From: Dasypus novemcinctus
Taxonomy: Eukaryota > Chordata > Mammalia > Cingulata > Dasypodidae
Reading direction: 5' to 3'
Length of the DNA: 64,000 nucleotides
Assembly: GCF_030445035.2 (NCBI RefSeq)
Contig: NC_080695.1
Coordinates: forward strand, 51,477,954 to 51,541,953
The first letter of the stretch is position 1. Each line of letters opens with the position of its first letter. Under the pieces are notes generated by a model, which was not told the origin of the DNA, made no database searches, and saw nothing but the letters and a program-made list of their open reading frames with translations. A program made the position numbers and the translations under genes. Positions 8,200-20,859 of this stretch are shown piece after piece.

Positions 8200-9535
8200 T
8201 ACTTTTTAAAAACAGGTGTGGCCATCTCAGGAGTCTCTTACTGTCACAGTAAACAATGCTTCAAGCAAGGGGGCTCTTGAGGGCTCTAGAGACATCTAGA
8301 CACTATAGGCATGGTAGACAATCTTAGCACTTTGGCACCTGTCAATGCACCTTGCCTTGGAATATATGTTTCCCAATGTAACAAAATTAGACTCATTTAT
8401 AATTTCCCTACACATGACTCTTCTGCCCTTTTTAGCTGAACCCATGTTAAGCACTATATTCATTAAGTATATATCCCAGGTACTTCAATCTTTGGTCTCT
8501 TCGAACGTCGGTGGAGCCCTGAATCTCAGCAGAGTTGCAAAATCTACTCTCCAGTTCATTGAACTTGCCCAGGACAACTAACAAAAGGATAACATCCATA
8601 AGCAATAAACACAGAGTATCTACAATGGGAAGCAAGACAGCTCCATCCCATTTGCCCCATGGATCTAAGCCCCCACACAATTAGAAACAGAGTGGCCATC
8701 ACCATCCCAACATCCTCAAGATTGAGGAATGAACAAACATAAGGGGGGAAAGCAATTATGGACTAATGTAGACATTACTTTTCGAGCAATGGAAGAACTT
8801 GTAACATTGCCATAAAGGTAGTGGCCACCACAGTTTCTGAGGGGAAGGAGAGGGGAGAATTGGTGCAACATGGATATTTCTGGGACAATGGAATTGTCCT
8901 GCATCACATGGCAATGATGGATACAGATCATTATACCTTCTGCCAAAACCTATAAAATTGGGCAGTGAAAAGTATAAACTATAATGAAAACTACACACCA
9001 TGGCTAGTACAATGTTTCAATATGTGTTCATCAATTGTAGCAAATACACTACAATAAAAGATGTTAGGGGGAAAAGTGAGGGAGTGGTGGGGATGGATAT
9101 ATGGGAATCCTCCTATATTTTTGATGTAGCATTTATGTAATTTAAAGCTTCTTCCAAGAAATTGTATCACTGATGTGGAGAAAATGTCCATGGTAGCTGC
9201 TGAGGGTAGGGAGAGGGAAGAAGAGATAAGATGTGGGGACATTTTCAAGACTTGGAGTTGCCCTGGGTGGTACTACAGGGGCAGATGCTGGACATTGTAT
9301 GTCCTCCCATGCCCACTGGGTGGACTGGGGGGAGCGTAAACTACAATGTAACCCACTATCCATGTGGTGCAGCAGTGCTCCAAAATGTATTCACCAAATG
9401 AACTTAATATGTCACGATGATGAAAGAGGTTGTTAAGGTGGGAGAAGTGGGGTAAGGAGTATGGGGAGTATATGGGGCTCTCATATTTTTTGAATGTAAC
9501 ATTTTAAAAAAATAAAGAAAAATAAATAAATAACA
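8200..9535 (+). mobile_element. L1 3' UTR with 3' terminus, sense
   Basis: The 3' end is 'gaatgtaacattttaaaaa' followed by an A-rich tail (9495-9535). Upstream, 'ctccagttcattgaacttgc' with 'ccaggacaactaacaa' (8550-8590) and 'gatgtggagaaaatgtccat' are shared with the L1 3' UTRs at 53.7-54.3 kb. A second terminus-like segment near 9110-9150 suggests more than one L1 3' end fused here. Confidence 0.75.
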
Positions 9536-9837
9536 TTTCTGATCCTTTGTATTACAAACACGACTCAATGAATATCCTTGAATATCAAAATCTTTGCCAC
9601 CTATGTGCAGAAAATATTCATAGAAGTGAATGGAACTAAGTCTATGTGCAGAAAGTATTCATAGAGTATGTGCAGAAAATATTTGTAGAAGTAAATGGGA
9701 CAAAGACAAAGGATATGTATACCCTATATTTCCTTAGCTTTCAATCAATATCACAAAAATGCCCTGCAAGCAGTGTACTAATAATTTACATTAGCAACAT
9801 AAAATAGTGCCTGTTTCCCCATTCTCACACACAAAAA

Positions 9838-10435
9838 AAATTCAGCCTGGTGCAGCTGCTGTGGAAACCAGTTTGATGGGTCTTCAAAACATGACCTGGA
9901 AATTCCATTCTAGGTATATTCCAAAATAACCGAAAGCTGGGGCTCACATATGTGTACACCAATGTTTAGGGAAGCATTATTCACAATAGTTAAAAGGAAG
10001 TGGGAAAACCCACAAGTTCCCCAATGGAAAATGGATAAACAAAATGTGGTATATTCATAACAAAATGTTATTACTCAGTCCTAAAAAGGAATAAAGTTCT
10101 AACACTTGCTACACCATGGATGAATAGTGAAGACATCATGCTGAGTGGAATAAGCCAGACACAAAAGGACAAATACTGCATGATTCTACTAATGTGATGT
10201 GTCTAGAATAAACAAATTCAGAGAAAGAAAGTAGATTAGAGGTTGCCAGGATCTACGGGTGAGAAGAATGGGGACTTAATGCTTAAGGGGTCTTTTCTGT
10301 TTTGGGTAATGAAAAAGCTGTGGTAATGGATGGTGGTGATGTTAGTACATTGTACACGTAACTAATGCCACTATATTGTACACTTTAAAATGGCAAATTT
10401 TATTGCACCTATGTTACCATGATAAAGCCACATGT
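9838..10435 (+). mobile_element. L1 ORF2 end/3' UTR fragment, sense
   Basis: Carries the conserved L1 succession 'tgctgtggaaaccagtttg', 'cccaatggaaaatggataaa', 'gctgagtggaataagccaga', 'ggacaaatactgcatgattc', 'tacactttaaaatggcaaat'. These correspond to the ORF2 C terminus and 3' UTR of older L1 subfamilies. The frame is not open. Confidence 0.9.
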
Positions 10436-11115
10436 TTGTAGTGAATTACGGATTTCCCTAATTCAGTTTGGCTTCACTATGGACATGGTAATAATTAGAT
10501 GATATTCTTTTATCTGGAAAAAATATTTCATCACAGTGTGGTGTGTTGATAGATCGATGTTGTTTGGGAATTCTGCATGTGTGCATGATTGCTTTATAAG
10601 TTTACAACTTTGTCATATAAATTATATTTAAAAAATAATATTAGGGTGGTTTGGGGGGGAAATACACCAAATGTGAGAAAAGGACTATAATTAGTAGTAA
10701 GATTTTGACAATATTCTTTCATAATCTGTAACAAATGTCTCATGACAGTGAAAGGTGTTGGTGAAGGAATGATGTATGTGACCCCAGTATAATGTTATGC
10801 ATGTTTGCTTTGTAAGTCCACAACTTTTACTATACACTTATTTCTTATGTATGTTCAGATAGAAATGATATAAAATAATAATAATAATAATACGGGGGTT
10901 GGGGAAAACACTTTGGTTAGTAATAATATTTTAACAATGTTCTTTAATCATTAGTTTAGAATGTTTAACAACAATGCAAGGCATTGGTGGTAGGGTGAGT
11001 TATGAGAGCCCTGTATGATGGTATCTATGTTTCTTTTGTAAGTTCACAACTATTACTATACACTTATTGTTTATGCATGTTTATGCATGAGTGGTATACT
11101 TCAATAATTTTTTAA
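10436..11115 (+). repeat. Three imperfect ~220-bp units of L1 3' UTR type
   Basis: Three diverged units (about 10440-10655, 10656-10880, 10881-11110) each contain a 'gacaatattctttcat'-type block, a '..aatgcaaggtgttg..' block and a 'gtaagttcacaacttttact' block. The same three-unit array recurs at 52540-53155. It is a property of an L1-lineage 3' UTR, not of this locus. Confidence 0.65.
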
Positions 11116-11192
11116 ATGAAAAAAAACACATTGAGACTATTTTTTTAAAATACAAGTTCCATAAGTCTGAAATTAAAAGTAAGAGTTAACTC

Positions 11193-11641
11193 TGTTGTGG
11201 TGACTTGGAGCTCTGTAACCCAGAAAAACAAATTCTTAAAGTTAATCCATTCCTGGTGGTGTGAACCCTTGTAAAAAGGAACTCCTGATGTGGTTATTTT
11301 GGTTGAGGTGTGGCCTGAATGAATTAGGATGGGTCCTAATCTTATTACTGAAGGCCTTACAGGAAAACTACAGAGAAAGAGAGAGTTTGGGAAAGAAGCC
11401 AGAAGCTGGAAATCAATGGGACCTGGAAGAGAAAGGAGAAGAGGCAGCCATGTGCATTGCTCTGGGAAAGAAAAGCCAAGGACCAAGGATCTCAGGCATC
11501 CAGCCCCAGAACACCAAGATGTTCTGGCAGAGAGCACTGCCATGATGATACCTCGATTTTGGACTTCTCTTAGCCACAAAACTCTGAGCCAAAAAATTCC
11601 CATTGTATGGTATTTCTTTTAGCAGCCAGGAAACTCAATCA
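11193..11641 (+). mobile_element. ERVL-MaLR LTR (MLT1-like), solo
   Basis: Follows MLT1/MaLR LTR order: 'aatccattcctggtggtg', 'ggatgggtcctaatcttatt', 'gaccaaggatctcaggcatc', 'cagccccagaacacc', 'attcccattgtatggta', ending 'agcagccaggaaactcaat'. It is related to the LTRs at 39130-39450 and 40809-41273. No clear 5-bp target duplication is visible. Confidence 0.8.
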
Positions 11642-12785
11642 TGTATGAACTCTTCAGACACCTAGATTTAAGCTTCAAATTTTCTCAAAGAGACCATTGT
11701 TTAAAATGACCTTTGACTGGTAAGCTAAACAGAATTGATTGTGCCCAAATTACATTTGGAATAGTGCATAGAGAAGGGAAACTTAATTCTATAGATAGAC
11801 TGGGAATATGTCATTTTTAAAACTATCCAACTTTCAAAGGGATCATATTTGCCCATCATGCTTATATCAACAGCATTTGCCAAATTCAGGAACACATGAA
11901 ATACAATATCATTTTCCATGTATAACTGGTGTATGGAACAGGAATGTGGAATTGTTATGCTATACTGTTTCCATTTTTATTAAAATATATTATATTCAAA
12001 GTCATGATATCACACACAAAATTGTCAATTACATAAATATTACCCTTCATAGCTTTGTTCCAACAATTTTTTTAAAAGAAATCCTCAGTGTAGAAGTGGA
12101 AAGGTTTAAAGGGAACTATTCTAATAAAAATTCTGAATTGAATGACATCCATGGTGAACAAGGAATTGTCTGATTGCCATTAGTCTTAAGTCAGAAATCA
12201 AGACTAGACTGGAAGAGATTGCTTTCTCTGAATGACAGCTGTCAAAGCCAATATGGGAAATGCATCTGGCACTCTTGATGTAGTCTGTTGAAAACAGCAA
12301 AAGGATGCTAAGGTTGGCCCTGATGCCTGCTAAACTTCACTTTGTGTAGTTGCTGTGCTTTCAGAAAGAAAAAAGGAAGAAAAGAAACCTAGCTTCCAGA
12401 TCTGTGTGGATTTACTTTATTTTTATTTAATTTTTGCTCAAAAAATGTGTTTTTGTTTGTGGGTGTTTGTACTTGATTATTTCTTGGGTTTTTTTTCTTC
12501 ATTTTTTTAATGGCTCATTACGATCTGACCACAAACAGGAAAAGTCTCCATAAAATAAGACTAGGCAATTTAAACTATTTTTTTTGAGGAGTGGACTGGG
12601 TATAAATTAGTTTACTAGAATTTAAACTAACTTCTAGTAGTTTAGTATAGCTCTGCATAATATACTTTTATTACTCAATAGAAGGAATTACAGAAAGTTT
12701 CAAAGACAAAATTGAAAATAACTGTGCAATATTCAGTGCATTGATCACAATAAATATTTCTTAGATTTATCACTTACTAAATAGT
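11642..12785. other. AT-rich unassigned sequence
   Basis: A 121-codon open frame (11808-12173) has no motif and unremarkable composition. T-rich and A-rich tracts lie at 12420-12520. No feature is supported. Confidence 0.3.
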
Positions 12786-12789
12786 GTAA

Positions 12790-15110
12790 GATACATTTTT
12801 CTCAGTTTTAATGTATATTACAGTGACCATCAATAGATAAAGCAAACATAAAAGAACACCTACTTGTGGTTCTCAATAATTTTTCAAACTCTAGAACGAT
12901 GCTGAGGACAAAGGTCAAATCCCCTTTCTATTTAATATTGCAATGGGAGCCCTAAAGAGAACACTAAGGCAGTAAAAACAAACACATGTACACATGTAAA
13001 AGAGACGGACACTGGAAAGAAAGAGATAACATTATCTATTTGCAGCCAACATGTTTATTTATATCAGAGTTTCTCAACCTCCACACTACATTCAGTCCAG
13101 AAAAAGTTTGCTCTGTGTAGCTTCCCTATGCCATGTAATCTCTTTGGTAATATATTTACTCCCTCGCCATTAAATGCCAGGAACATTCTCCAAGTGATGA
13201 GAACCAGAAATGTCTCCAAATACCAAATATCTCCTGGGTCAGAAAATAACCCCCAGGAGCAAGCCATTGGTCTTGCTATAAAATCATTAGGAGTCTAACA
13301 GAATACCACTGGGAAAATACATACATTTAACCTGGATGCAGAATAGAAAGTCAATACACAGAAAACAATGAAATTTGTATAGATTAGCAACAAGCTTTTG
13401 AAAACTGGAATTTAAAAAATATATTCATATTTGCATAAACATAGAATATTAGGAACAATTTAACAAAAACTTTTAAGAGCAGTACAATAAAAATTATTAA
13501 GCATTGCAGATTAAATGAAAGAATATCTAAATAAATAAGGACCTAAAAATTCATGAATCAAATTATTGTTTTCAAAATGCTCATTCACCTCAAAATGATT
13601 TATATAACTAAACACAATCTCAATGAAAATCCCAGGAGGCATTTTGGGGAATTGACAAGATATTTTCAAACTGTATGTAAAAATTAAAATACCTAATATG
13701 CTCAACATGATTTTTAAAAAATAAATAATTTGGAGTTAACACAATCTCTTTTTCACACTTAATACTTTAGTAATCAAGCTAATGCCATGATGTAAGTTTA
13801 GTCATTTAAATCAGTGGCATGGATTGGTATCTACAAATTAATGCAAACATCTGCAAACAATTCATTTTAATAAATGCATTGTTCTGTAAATCAGTTTAGG
13901 TAGAACTGACATCCTAACACATGTAAACTTGAATACATAAACATGGAATGTGCTTCCATTTACTTGGGTCTTTGGCTACTGACATATTTTGTAGTTTTCT
14001 GAATATAGGTGCTTTTCCCTGGTTAAGTTTATTACTAAATATTTTGTTCTTTTAGTGACTATTGTAAAGGAAATTTTTTGTCTGACTTACTACTCAAACA
14101 GCTCATTAGTAGCGTATAGAAGTGATAAGAATGCATCTTGCTCCCTCTCAAGTTGTTTATTAGGTCTAGTATCTTTGTTGTGTTTTTCTTGTTACTTTTG
14201 CTTGGTATTTTTCATGTTTTCTACTTCAATCAATTCACTGATTAACCTGAAATTAATCTAAAATTATAGAGAAGATTTGAACAAGAAATTTTTTTCAAGC
14301 ATCAATGGATTTTTAAAATAATAATACATGGAACTTAAAATGATTATGAACAAAATTAAAATGTCACAAACACAGGGAGTTTAGATTCTCTTCAGAATAT
14401 GGTAAAATGGAAATAATAATGAATGAGCAAACTGAAAGTCCCAACATGTATGGAAATTAAAATATAGTATGATAAATATCACATAGTTCAGATATGAATT
14501 CAAAAAGGAATTCAGAAAATATGTTGGAAGTTATTTTTAAATATTATTCATCAAAATATGTTGGTTGCCAAAAATAAAAGTTGAAGGAACATTTCTAACT
14601 TACAATGCATGATTTAGATACAAAGAAGCAAAGCAAAGTGATTGCCAAATCACAAAATTTTCCAAAATTGATAGAAAACTAAACTCAAAGGAGATAAATA
14701 TAAGGAAAAAGAAAACTCAAATTAATGAAATGGGAGAAAGAATAGACAGGATGAATGGAAGCAAAAATAGATTCATTGAAAAGATTAATAAACTTGATAA
14801 AGGTATTTCATGCCTGATCAAGGAAAACAAAGAAAGAGGCATAAATATCAACATCAGAAATAAAAAGACATAAATATTTTTCAACAGATAAAATCATATT
14901 TCAAATGTGGTGTGAATAGATTTGGAAATCTCAATGAAGCAAACTCATTGTTTGTAAAACATTACCACATCTGGCAGAAGAAGAAGTAGGAAGCTGAATT
15001 TAGAATTCTATTCACAATTTAAATTCAGAATCATGAACATTCCCACAGAGAAAATTTTGAGCCCAGATTTCAATACACATTCAAAAAAAGCTTTAAAAAG
15101 GTTAAAATGG
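12790..15110 (+). repeat. Ancient direct duplication, copy A
   Basis: Collinear with 29540-32045. Shared landmarks in order: 'ctcagttttaatgtatatta', an L1 ORF2 fragment, MER5A, 'cagccaacatg', 'aacacaatctcaatgaaaat', a minus-strand L1 ORF2 fragment around 13850-14200, then plus-strand L1 ORF2 (14280-14870). Both copies carry the same MER5A at the same L1 position and the same orientation switches. This is a duplicated segment, not two independent L1 insertions. Confidence 0.8.
13066..13272 (-). repeat. MER5A-like hAT fragment
   Basis: Reverse complement of the MER5A pattern: 'gagtttctcaacctccacac', 'ccattaaatgccaggaacat', 'gatgagaaccagaaatgtct', 'ccaaatatctcctgggtcag', ending 'caagccattgg'. 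It interrupts a plus-strand L1 fragment. The equivalent copy is 29807-30016. Confidence 0.8.
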
Positions 15111-16459
15111 TAACACCAGCTGCACCAGAAAACACGGATTATTATAAAGATATTTTTAAGACAGTATGGAGAAGAGCAAAGACCTGAATTGAGAAGGACA
15201 GCAAAAGCTCAAGAAGTGTATGTATTTATTCATTTGACTGTGACAAATATGGCCTAAAAGCAAAGTGGGAGAAAAATATTTTCAATGCGGTCTGCTACGT
15301 CATTTGTATACCTTAATTGAAATACTAATATTGATGCCTACTCATATTCTATACAAAATCAATTGCAGAACACAAAATTCACAATCGGTAAGGGAGAATA
15401 TAGTTGAATTGAACTAAATGTACATTCAAAAGTGATGTCATTGGAAAGATACATTTAAGAGTTGAAATGGCAATCCAGACAGTGAGGGTTGATATTTACC
15501 ATATGTTGCCAACTAATGACACAAGTCTAGTGATAGATAAAGTTATGAAATAGTTTCAAAATGCTTTTGAGATTATTTTTGCCCTTTGATGGAAAAGATG
15601 TACATTTCAATATAGACAAAACACCTGAGGGGGAATCATTTCTTAAAAGTGAAAACAAACTCTAGGAATGATAAAACAGTTGTGTGTGTGTGTGAGTGAG
15701 TGATATAAAAAGTTTAAACCAGGAAGGAAAATATTTCAATGATCTTACATAATAATTTTAAATGCTTCCTCATAAGAATCTTTAAATTAATTACAATGCA
15801 GCATTTGTTATATACAACACTTAATGATTTTTAAAATATAACTATGAGAAAAAAAGAGAACCCATAAAAATGCAAATATCTAAGAAGGTAATTTACAAAA
15901 AATGTAGATATATTTATGTTAGCATTAAAATAAAATGATAGTGAACAGTTTTTTCAAGAATCTGACAAATAAAGTATCTCCACAACTATAAATTGGGATA
16001 CTATTTGCAGTTGTTTTTTGACAATGTATAAAATATCTTGCCACTATGTGTAAAAATACCTAATGTATAAATTAACCATCTGGAATGTATATTCAGAAAA
16101 ATAAGATATTTTCACAAAGATAAATGTTACAAAATCCACTTACACAAATATTTACATTATCAGAAGATTGAAAACCATTTCATGTCTACACCAAAGTATC
16201 ACTTTAAACTGATGGATGATACAGAGAATCAGGCCCTGTACAGCCATTAAAATCAAGTTGCATGTAAATATTTATTGATTCATGACACTGATGCCTAAGA
16301 ATGCCAATTACTAAGTAATTTTAAATCCTAGGATAACATTATATATATATGATGCAGTAAATGGTAAGATAAATTTCCGTCATTCTGATGGTTGTATTTC
16401 TATTTTGGTCTCTCTTCTATATTTGTACTTTTATATGTTTACTTAAGAGCATAGCTATC
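15111..16459. repeat. AT-rich, partly L1/HAL1 3' UTR-like
   Basis: A segment near 16190-16440 ('cagccattaaaatcaagttg', 'gtaaatatttattgattcat', 'atttgtacttttatatgttt') resembles the 3' end of HAL1/L1 in plus orientation. A short TG/AG run lies near 15680-15700. The remainder is unassigned. No gene. Confidence 0.4.
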
Positions 16460-16547
16460 GCTTAGTTTAACGAGTGAGTTTACTCTATTTTCTTTATATA
16501 TATATATTTGCCAATTTGGGATATTATATATAAAATGTGTCATACAC

Positions 16548-17150
16548 TGTAGCAGTTTTATATGGTTTATGAATTCCAAAAATAGATATTGGACTATATT
16601 TGTAAACAGGTCTGTCCTTCCAGGCATATTAGAGTATATTGAATTCAGAAATTTAACTTTTACTTAAGCAATGATTAAGGCTTTGATTGGGCAGTGTTAG
16701 CAGGATGTTGAGTCCCCATCCCTTTGAATCTATACTGCAGAGAAGGGAGTTTCAATTTTGATGTTGGAGTTCTGATGCTGGTGTTTTGATACTGAAGTTT
16801 TGATCTGAGGCACGGGAAGAGAACACACAGGGAAGAACACAGAGGAATGGTGATTACTCCTTAGACACAGCAGAAGCTCTGAGGAGAGAGACAGAGCCAT
16901 TCACCTGGTAGTCTACAGCTGATGTTGTGAAGAGAGCCCAGCAGCTGAACGGGGAGAGTAACAGAGCGCTGGGAAGAGAGGAACCAGGAATCCAGAACAT
17001 TGCCAGCACATGGCAACAGGCTATGAGGAGGGAAGTAACTTATGCTTCATGGCCTAGTAACTGCAAGCTTCTACCCCAAATAAATACCCTTTATGAAAGT
17101 CAACAGATTTCTTGTATTTGATATCAGCACCACTTTGGCTGATTAATACA
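16548..17150 (+). mobile_element. MaLR-like provirus, 5' LTR
   Basis: Starts TGTAGCAG and ends 'ggctgattaataca', followed directly by 'gaatttggtactgaggagtg', the usual start of the MaLR internal region. The LTR contains 'gatattggactatatttgta', 'ctgcagagaagggagttt', 'aataaataccctttatgaaa'. It is inserted in about 80 bp of an antisense L1 3' remnant (about 16465-16547). Confidence 0.75.
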
Positions 17151-18695
17151 GAATTTGGTACTGAGGAGTGGGGAAGTGTTTTTGAAATTACCAAGATGCT
17201 GGAACAGTTTTATAAAAGGCTAAGGGGTGTGTTTTGAATGAATTGTGAGATACTTGGGAGAAAAGACTCACAGTGCTTTGAAGAGACTGTTGTAGTAATA
17301 GAGAATCTAAAGAGACTTTTTATGAGGGCTTAGAAGCAAATGATGAAACTATTTTTGGAAAATGGAGGTATGGTGAACTTTGTTTTAAAGTTGCCAAGAA
17401 CCCAGCAAGATTAACTCCTGATGTTTTATGGAAGACAGTATTTAAAGAAGACAAACCTGAGCATTTAACTGAAGAACTTTCCAAAGTAAACTGGGAGAAT
17501 GCAACTTGGCTTTTCCTTGCACCTTATGGCAAAGAAAGAGACAAACATAAGCTGAGGACTGAACTGTTGGGCATAAAGAAACCAGAAAATTACTGGAAAT
17601 TTCAAGTCCCTAAAAATCAAGGACCAGGTTATACTGCCCCATTTGAGGACATAACCAAACTCAGAACTTGTAAATCAGGATTGAAGATGTAATTATCTTG
17701 GAAAGACTTGTGGAAAGTCGATCTGATGGCTTGGACCCCTGCTTTTTTTGCAGGCTAAACCAAAAAGCTTATTGAGAGAGCTGTATGAAGAAAAACACTG
17801 TCAACTTGGATAAAAGTGACATGGTGAGGAGAGATTGAATGAGAAACAGTTTTAAGAGAAAAATCATGGAAGCTGAGATCTTGAATTAAGTTGCTGCCTT
17901 GGGCAAAGAAAGGAACCCCACTCATGCATACAGAATGGATGACTTTCAACCAGCTGTTGAAAGAGTGGATATTCCCACCTGATGTTCAGGGAGAATTTGC
18001 AGCCTCAGGGCAGAGATGATGCAACACATTTTTCAAGGATTAGGGAAGTTAAGGTCAGCACCCAATAGGCCTGAGAGGGGTGCACATTTCCCAATGGATT
18101 AGGGAATATAGGAGGTCAACTCATTGCTCTGAGAGGATTGAGCATGTATGCCAAAAGTTAGGGAGAATGTTGCCTTCATCTCAATGTATTAAGGGGGTTA
18201 AGTCTCCAACCCAAAGATTGGGTAAGGTGTGGCAATCACCTCAGTGCTCTTTGAGGATGAGGTCTGGAGCTTGGTCACTAACTAGATGCTTGGTTAAGAT
18301 GGAACCAAGAAAATGACCACTAGACAAGCCTATGGAAAGTGTGGGTCCACATGTGACACCAAGAAGAAGAAACCATCATCTTAACAATTACCCTGAGACT
18401 TTGAAATCTAATAGAGGTTATCATACAGGTCCAGTGAACAGTAAAGGAACCATATCTCATGTTTTCCTCCCAATTTCTTCTTATGGTAATGAAATGTTTA
18501 TCCTTTGTCCATTTGTGTATTGGAAGCAGGTAAATGGTCTTTTAAAATTCAGAACTCTACTGTAGATGAGACTTTGCCCCAAGGCATGCTGAATTTATTG
18601 AAACTGATTGCAATGCGATGCTATACTTAGCATTGCTACTGATTTAAGCTTTTTTAAAAAAATATTTTAATGTCTTTTTGGAATTCAGAAGGTGG
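17151..18695 (+). mobile_element. MaLR-like internal region
   Basis: Starts with the 'tttggtactgaggagtgggg' block and shares a collinear succession with 39451-40808: 'ggcataaagaaaccagaaa', 'tcaggattgaagatgtaatt', 'atggcttggacccctgct', 'gagagagctgtatgaag'. Later come repeats of a 'caatgtatta'/'gggtaaggtg' type (18020-18300). All frames are broken. MaLR internal regions are normally non-coding or gag-like remnants, and I assign no protein. Confidence 0.7.
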
Positions 18696-19060
18696 TGAGT
18701 AGATTTTGATACGATTTATGAATTCCAAAAATAGATATTGGATTAAGTTTGTAAACTGTTCTGTACCTCCAGGCATATTAGAGTGTATTGGGTTCAGAGG
18801 TTTTGCTTTTACTTGATTAGGATTAAGGATTTAATTAGGGAATGCCAAAAGGGTGGTGGTCCCTTAACATTTGTTGGGCAAGGACTCACCAAAAAACTAT
18901 GCTGCAGAGAAGGAAATGACATATTGGTGTTGGGAGTTTTGATGTTGGAGTTTTGAGTGGGAGCCCAGGAAGTGAACACACAGGAGAAGAATACAGGGGA
19001 ATAGTGACAGCTTCTTAAAAACAGCAAAAGCCTTGGGGGGAGAGATAGATCAGTTCACCC
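18696..19060 (+). mobile_element. MaLR-like provirus, 3' LTR, truncated
   Basis: Matches the first ~350 bp of the 5' LTR ('gatttatgaattccaaaaat', 'ctccaggcatattagagtgt', 'gttggagttttgagtgggag', 'caggagaagaatacagggga') and stops at the 'agagatagatcagttcaccc' position. The 3' part of the LTR is missing. Confidence 0.75.
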
Positions 19061-20859
19061 ATAAGTTATTTTGGCTTTTGTCTCAATCATAAATGAATCG
19101 CATCTTTTAATATTTAATTGGTATGGTTTTCAGATTTGCTGCATAGATCCAATCCATAATGCTCATGTTAGGTAATTCCTATCTCTATTAGTGCTATTTT
19201 CCCTTCCATCCAGTTTATACCTTTCTCCCCACATCTCACTGTGACCAGGTTGGCACCTGTCAGTATCAGCAGTCAGTTTGATAACTGGCAAACACCTACT
19301 GACTCTTTTGTGCTTCCCCTTTTATCAGGTCTGAGACTCTGTGGCTTCACTCTGCTTCCCCTTGCAAAGACCATCCATGTGAGTGTGGTGGAAGGTTTAG
19401 GGATAAATTAAAAAACATTTTCTGTGGCTATGGACTGTAAGGTTTAGGAAGTCCAGGGTATTCAACAAAAGACAGTCCCTCAATGATTGATCATTGTCCA
19501 TCTCCCACATCAGGTATCTCTGGGCCAAGCAGGTCAATGTGGTAAGGCTGATGTGCATAGCAGCGCTGAGCCTCTGGAAGGCTCAATGAGACATTCTTGT
19601 CCAAGCTGTGATGACAGGGACCAGCATCTTTTTCTAAGGCCATACTTTCTCCTGTAGGGTTCAGATTCTGTGTCCTGTTCACAAGAAAGTTCTCAAAAAA
19701 GACTCTTGACTAAAAATCAATTGATACCTCATCCAGAAAATCTTTATTATTCAAAGATGAAAAGATAATCAATTGAATTAACTCCCTAAAAATGTTTTAC
19801 AGACTAATACAAAGGATACGTTATTCACAGATAGGGTTCTGAAGTTTTCCTTGAAAAGACAGTATATCTCATGAGATCCTATCTTCTTTTTTGGTTTTCC
19901 AGTGTCAGAACAGAAGCAAGAAAGTGGAGAAAAAGGGTGAATTAAAAGGTAATGTTCTGCTCTTCCAACACACCTGCTCCAAGGTGAACCATACCCTCAA
20001 CCCCTCAGAGCCCAAGTCACCTTAAGAGTCTGAGCCTGTCAGTTGTTAAAGAACCCCTCAGAGAGCAGAGGTCCTAGAGGGTGTGAACACAAAAAGACTC
20101 ACAGAACTTTGGACACTCTCATATCCTCCATGCATCCTTGTAAAGAAAGAGGGAAGGTGTTGGAGGTGTAGCAGGTGTGACATGCAGTGAAACAAATCTA
20201 GGAGGGATGGGAAGTTAGGAATTGAGTGGTCTTCTAGAGACAAAGAGTTGAATTGTGCTAAACCTGAGATTCCACCTGTGAAATAACCTTTATGCAGTTT
20301 AATTTACGTGGTATTTGTATGGATACAACTTGTGTGAAAGCCCTTGATAAAAGATGGCACATTAAACATGTGTGAGACCCTCCATTGTTTCCCCTGATCA
20401 TTCAATATCATTTCCTCGCTCTGGGAGCTCTTAGAATCTATTTCCCAAAGAGCCTCATTCAGTGGGCTGTGGCATGCAGCCCCACAGCACATGTTTTACT
20501 CTTGCCCTCACCACATGTAACCCAGTCTCATAATTTCCCACCTTGGAGAGCCTACCAGGGAGATGCCGTGGGAACACCAGGTGTGAGTCCTCCTCAGAAA
20601 AGGTGATTCATCTCTATGCCTTCTTTCCTGCTCACGCCCCCCCGAATATGGCCTGTGCTATCTGGGCACCCAGAGCACACTAGGGTGGATAAGAAATGGA
20701 ACCACAGAGAGAAAATGTGCAGAAGAAAGCCATGGGGATTTGGTAAAATGTCTCCTAGAAACCCAGGGATGCAAGGAATCATTTGGGACTGAGTCTTCAG
20801 CAGCCCCATCCTGGCCAGGCCTGCTAGGGCCCCTGCCCCCCTTCTTCCTTTCACTAAAA
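19061..20859. other. Largely non-repetitive, no gene established
   Basis: No mobile element is recognised. Short open frames occur on both strands (for example 19491-19682 minus, 20304-20492 minus, 20594-20932 minus), none with a family signature. The sequence is less AT-rich than its surroundings and leads into the GC-rich block that follows. Confidence 0.3.

Noticed and set aside
12790..15110. Two independent L1 insertions at 12.8 and 29.5 kb
   Set aside because: A shared MER5A at the same internal position and the same orientation switches require duplication of one composite.
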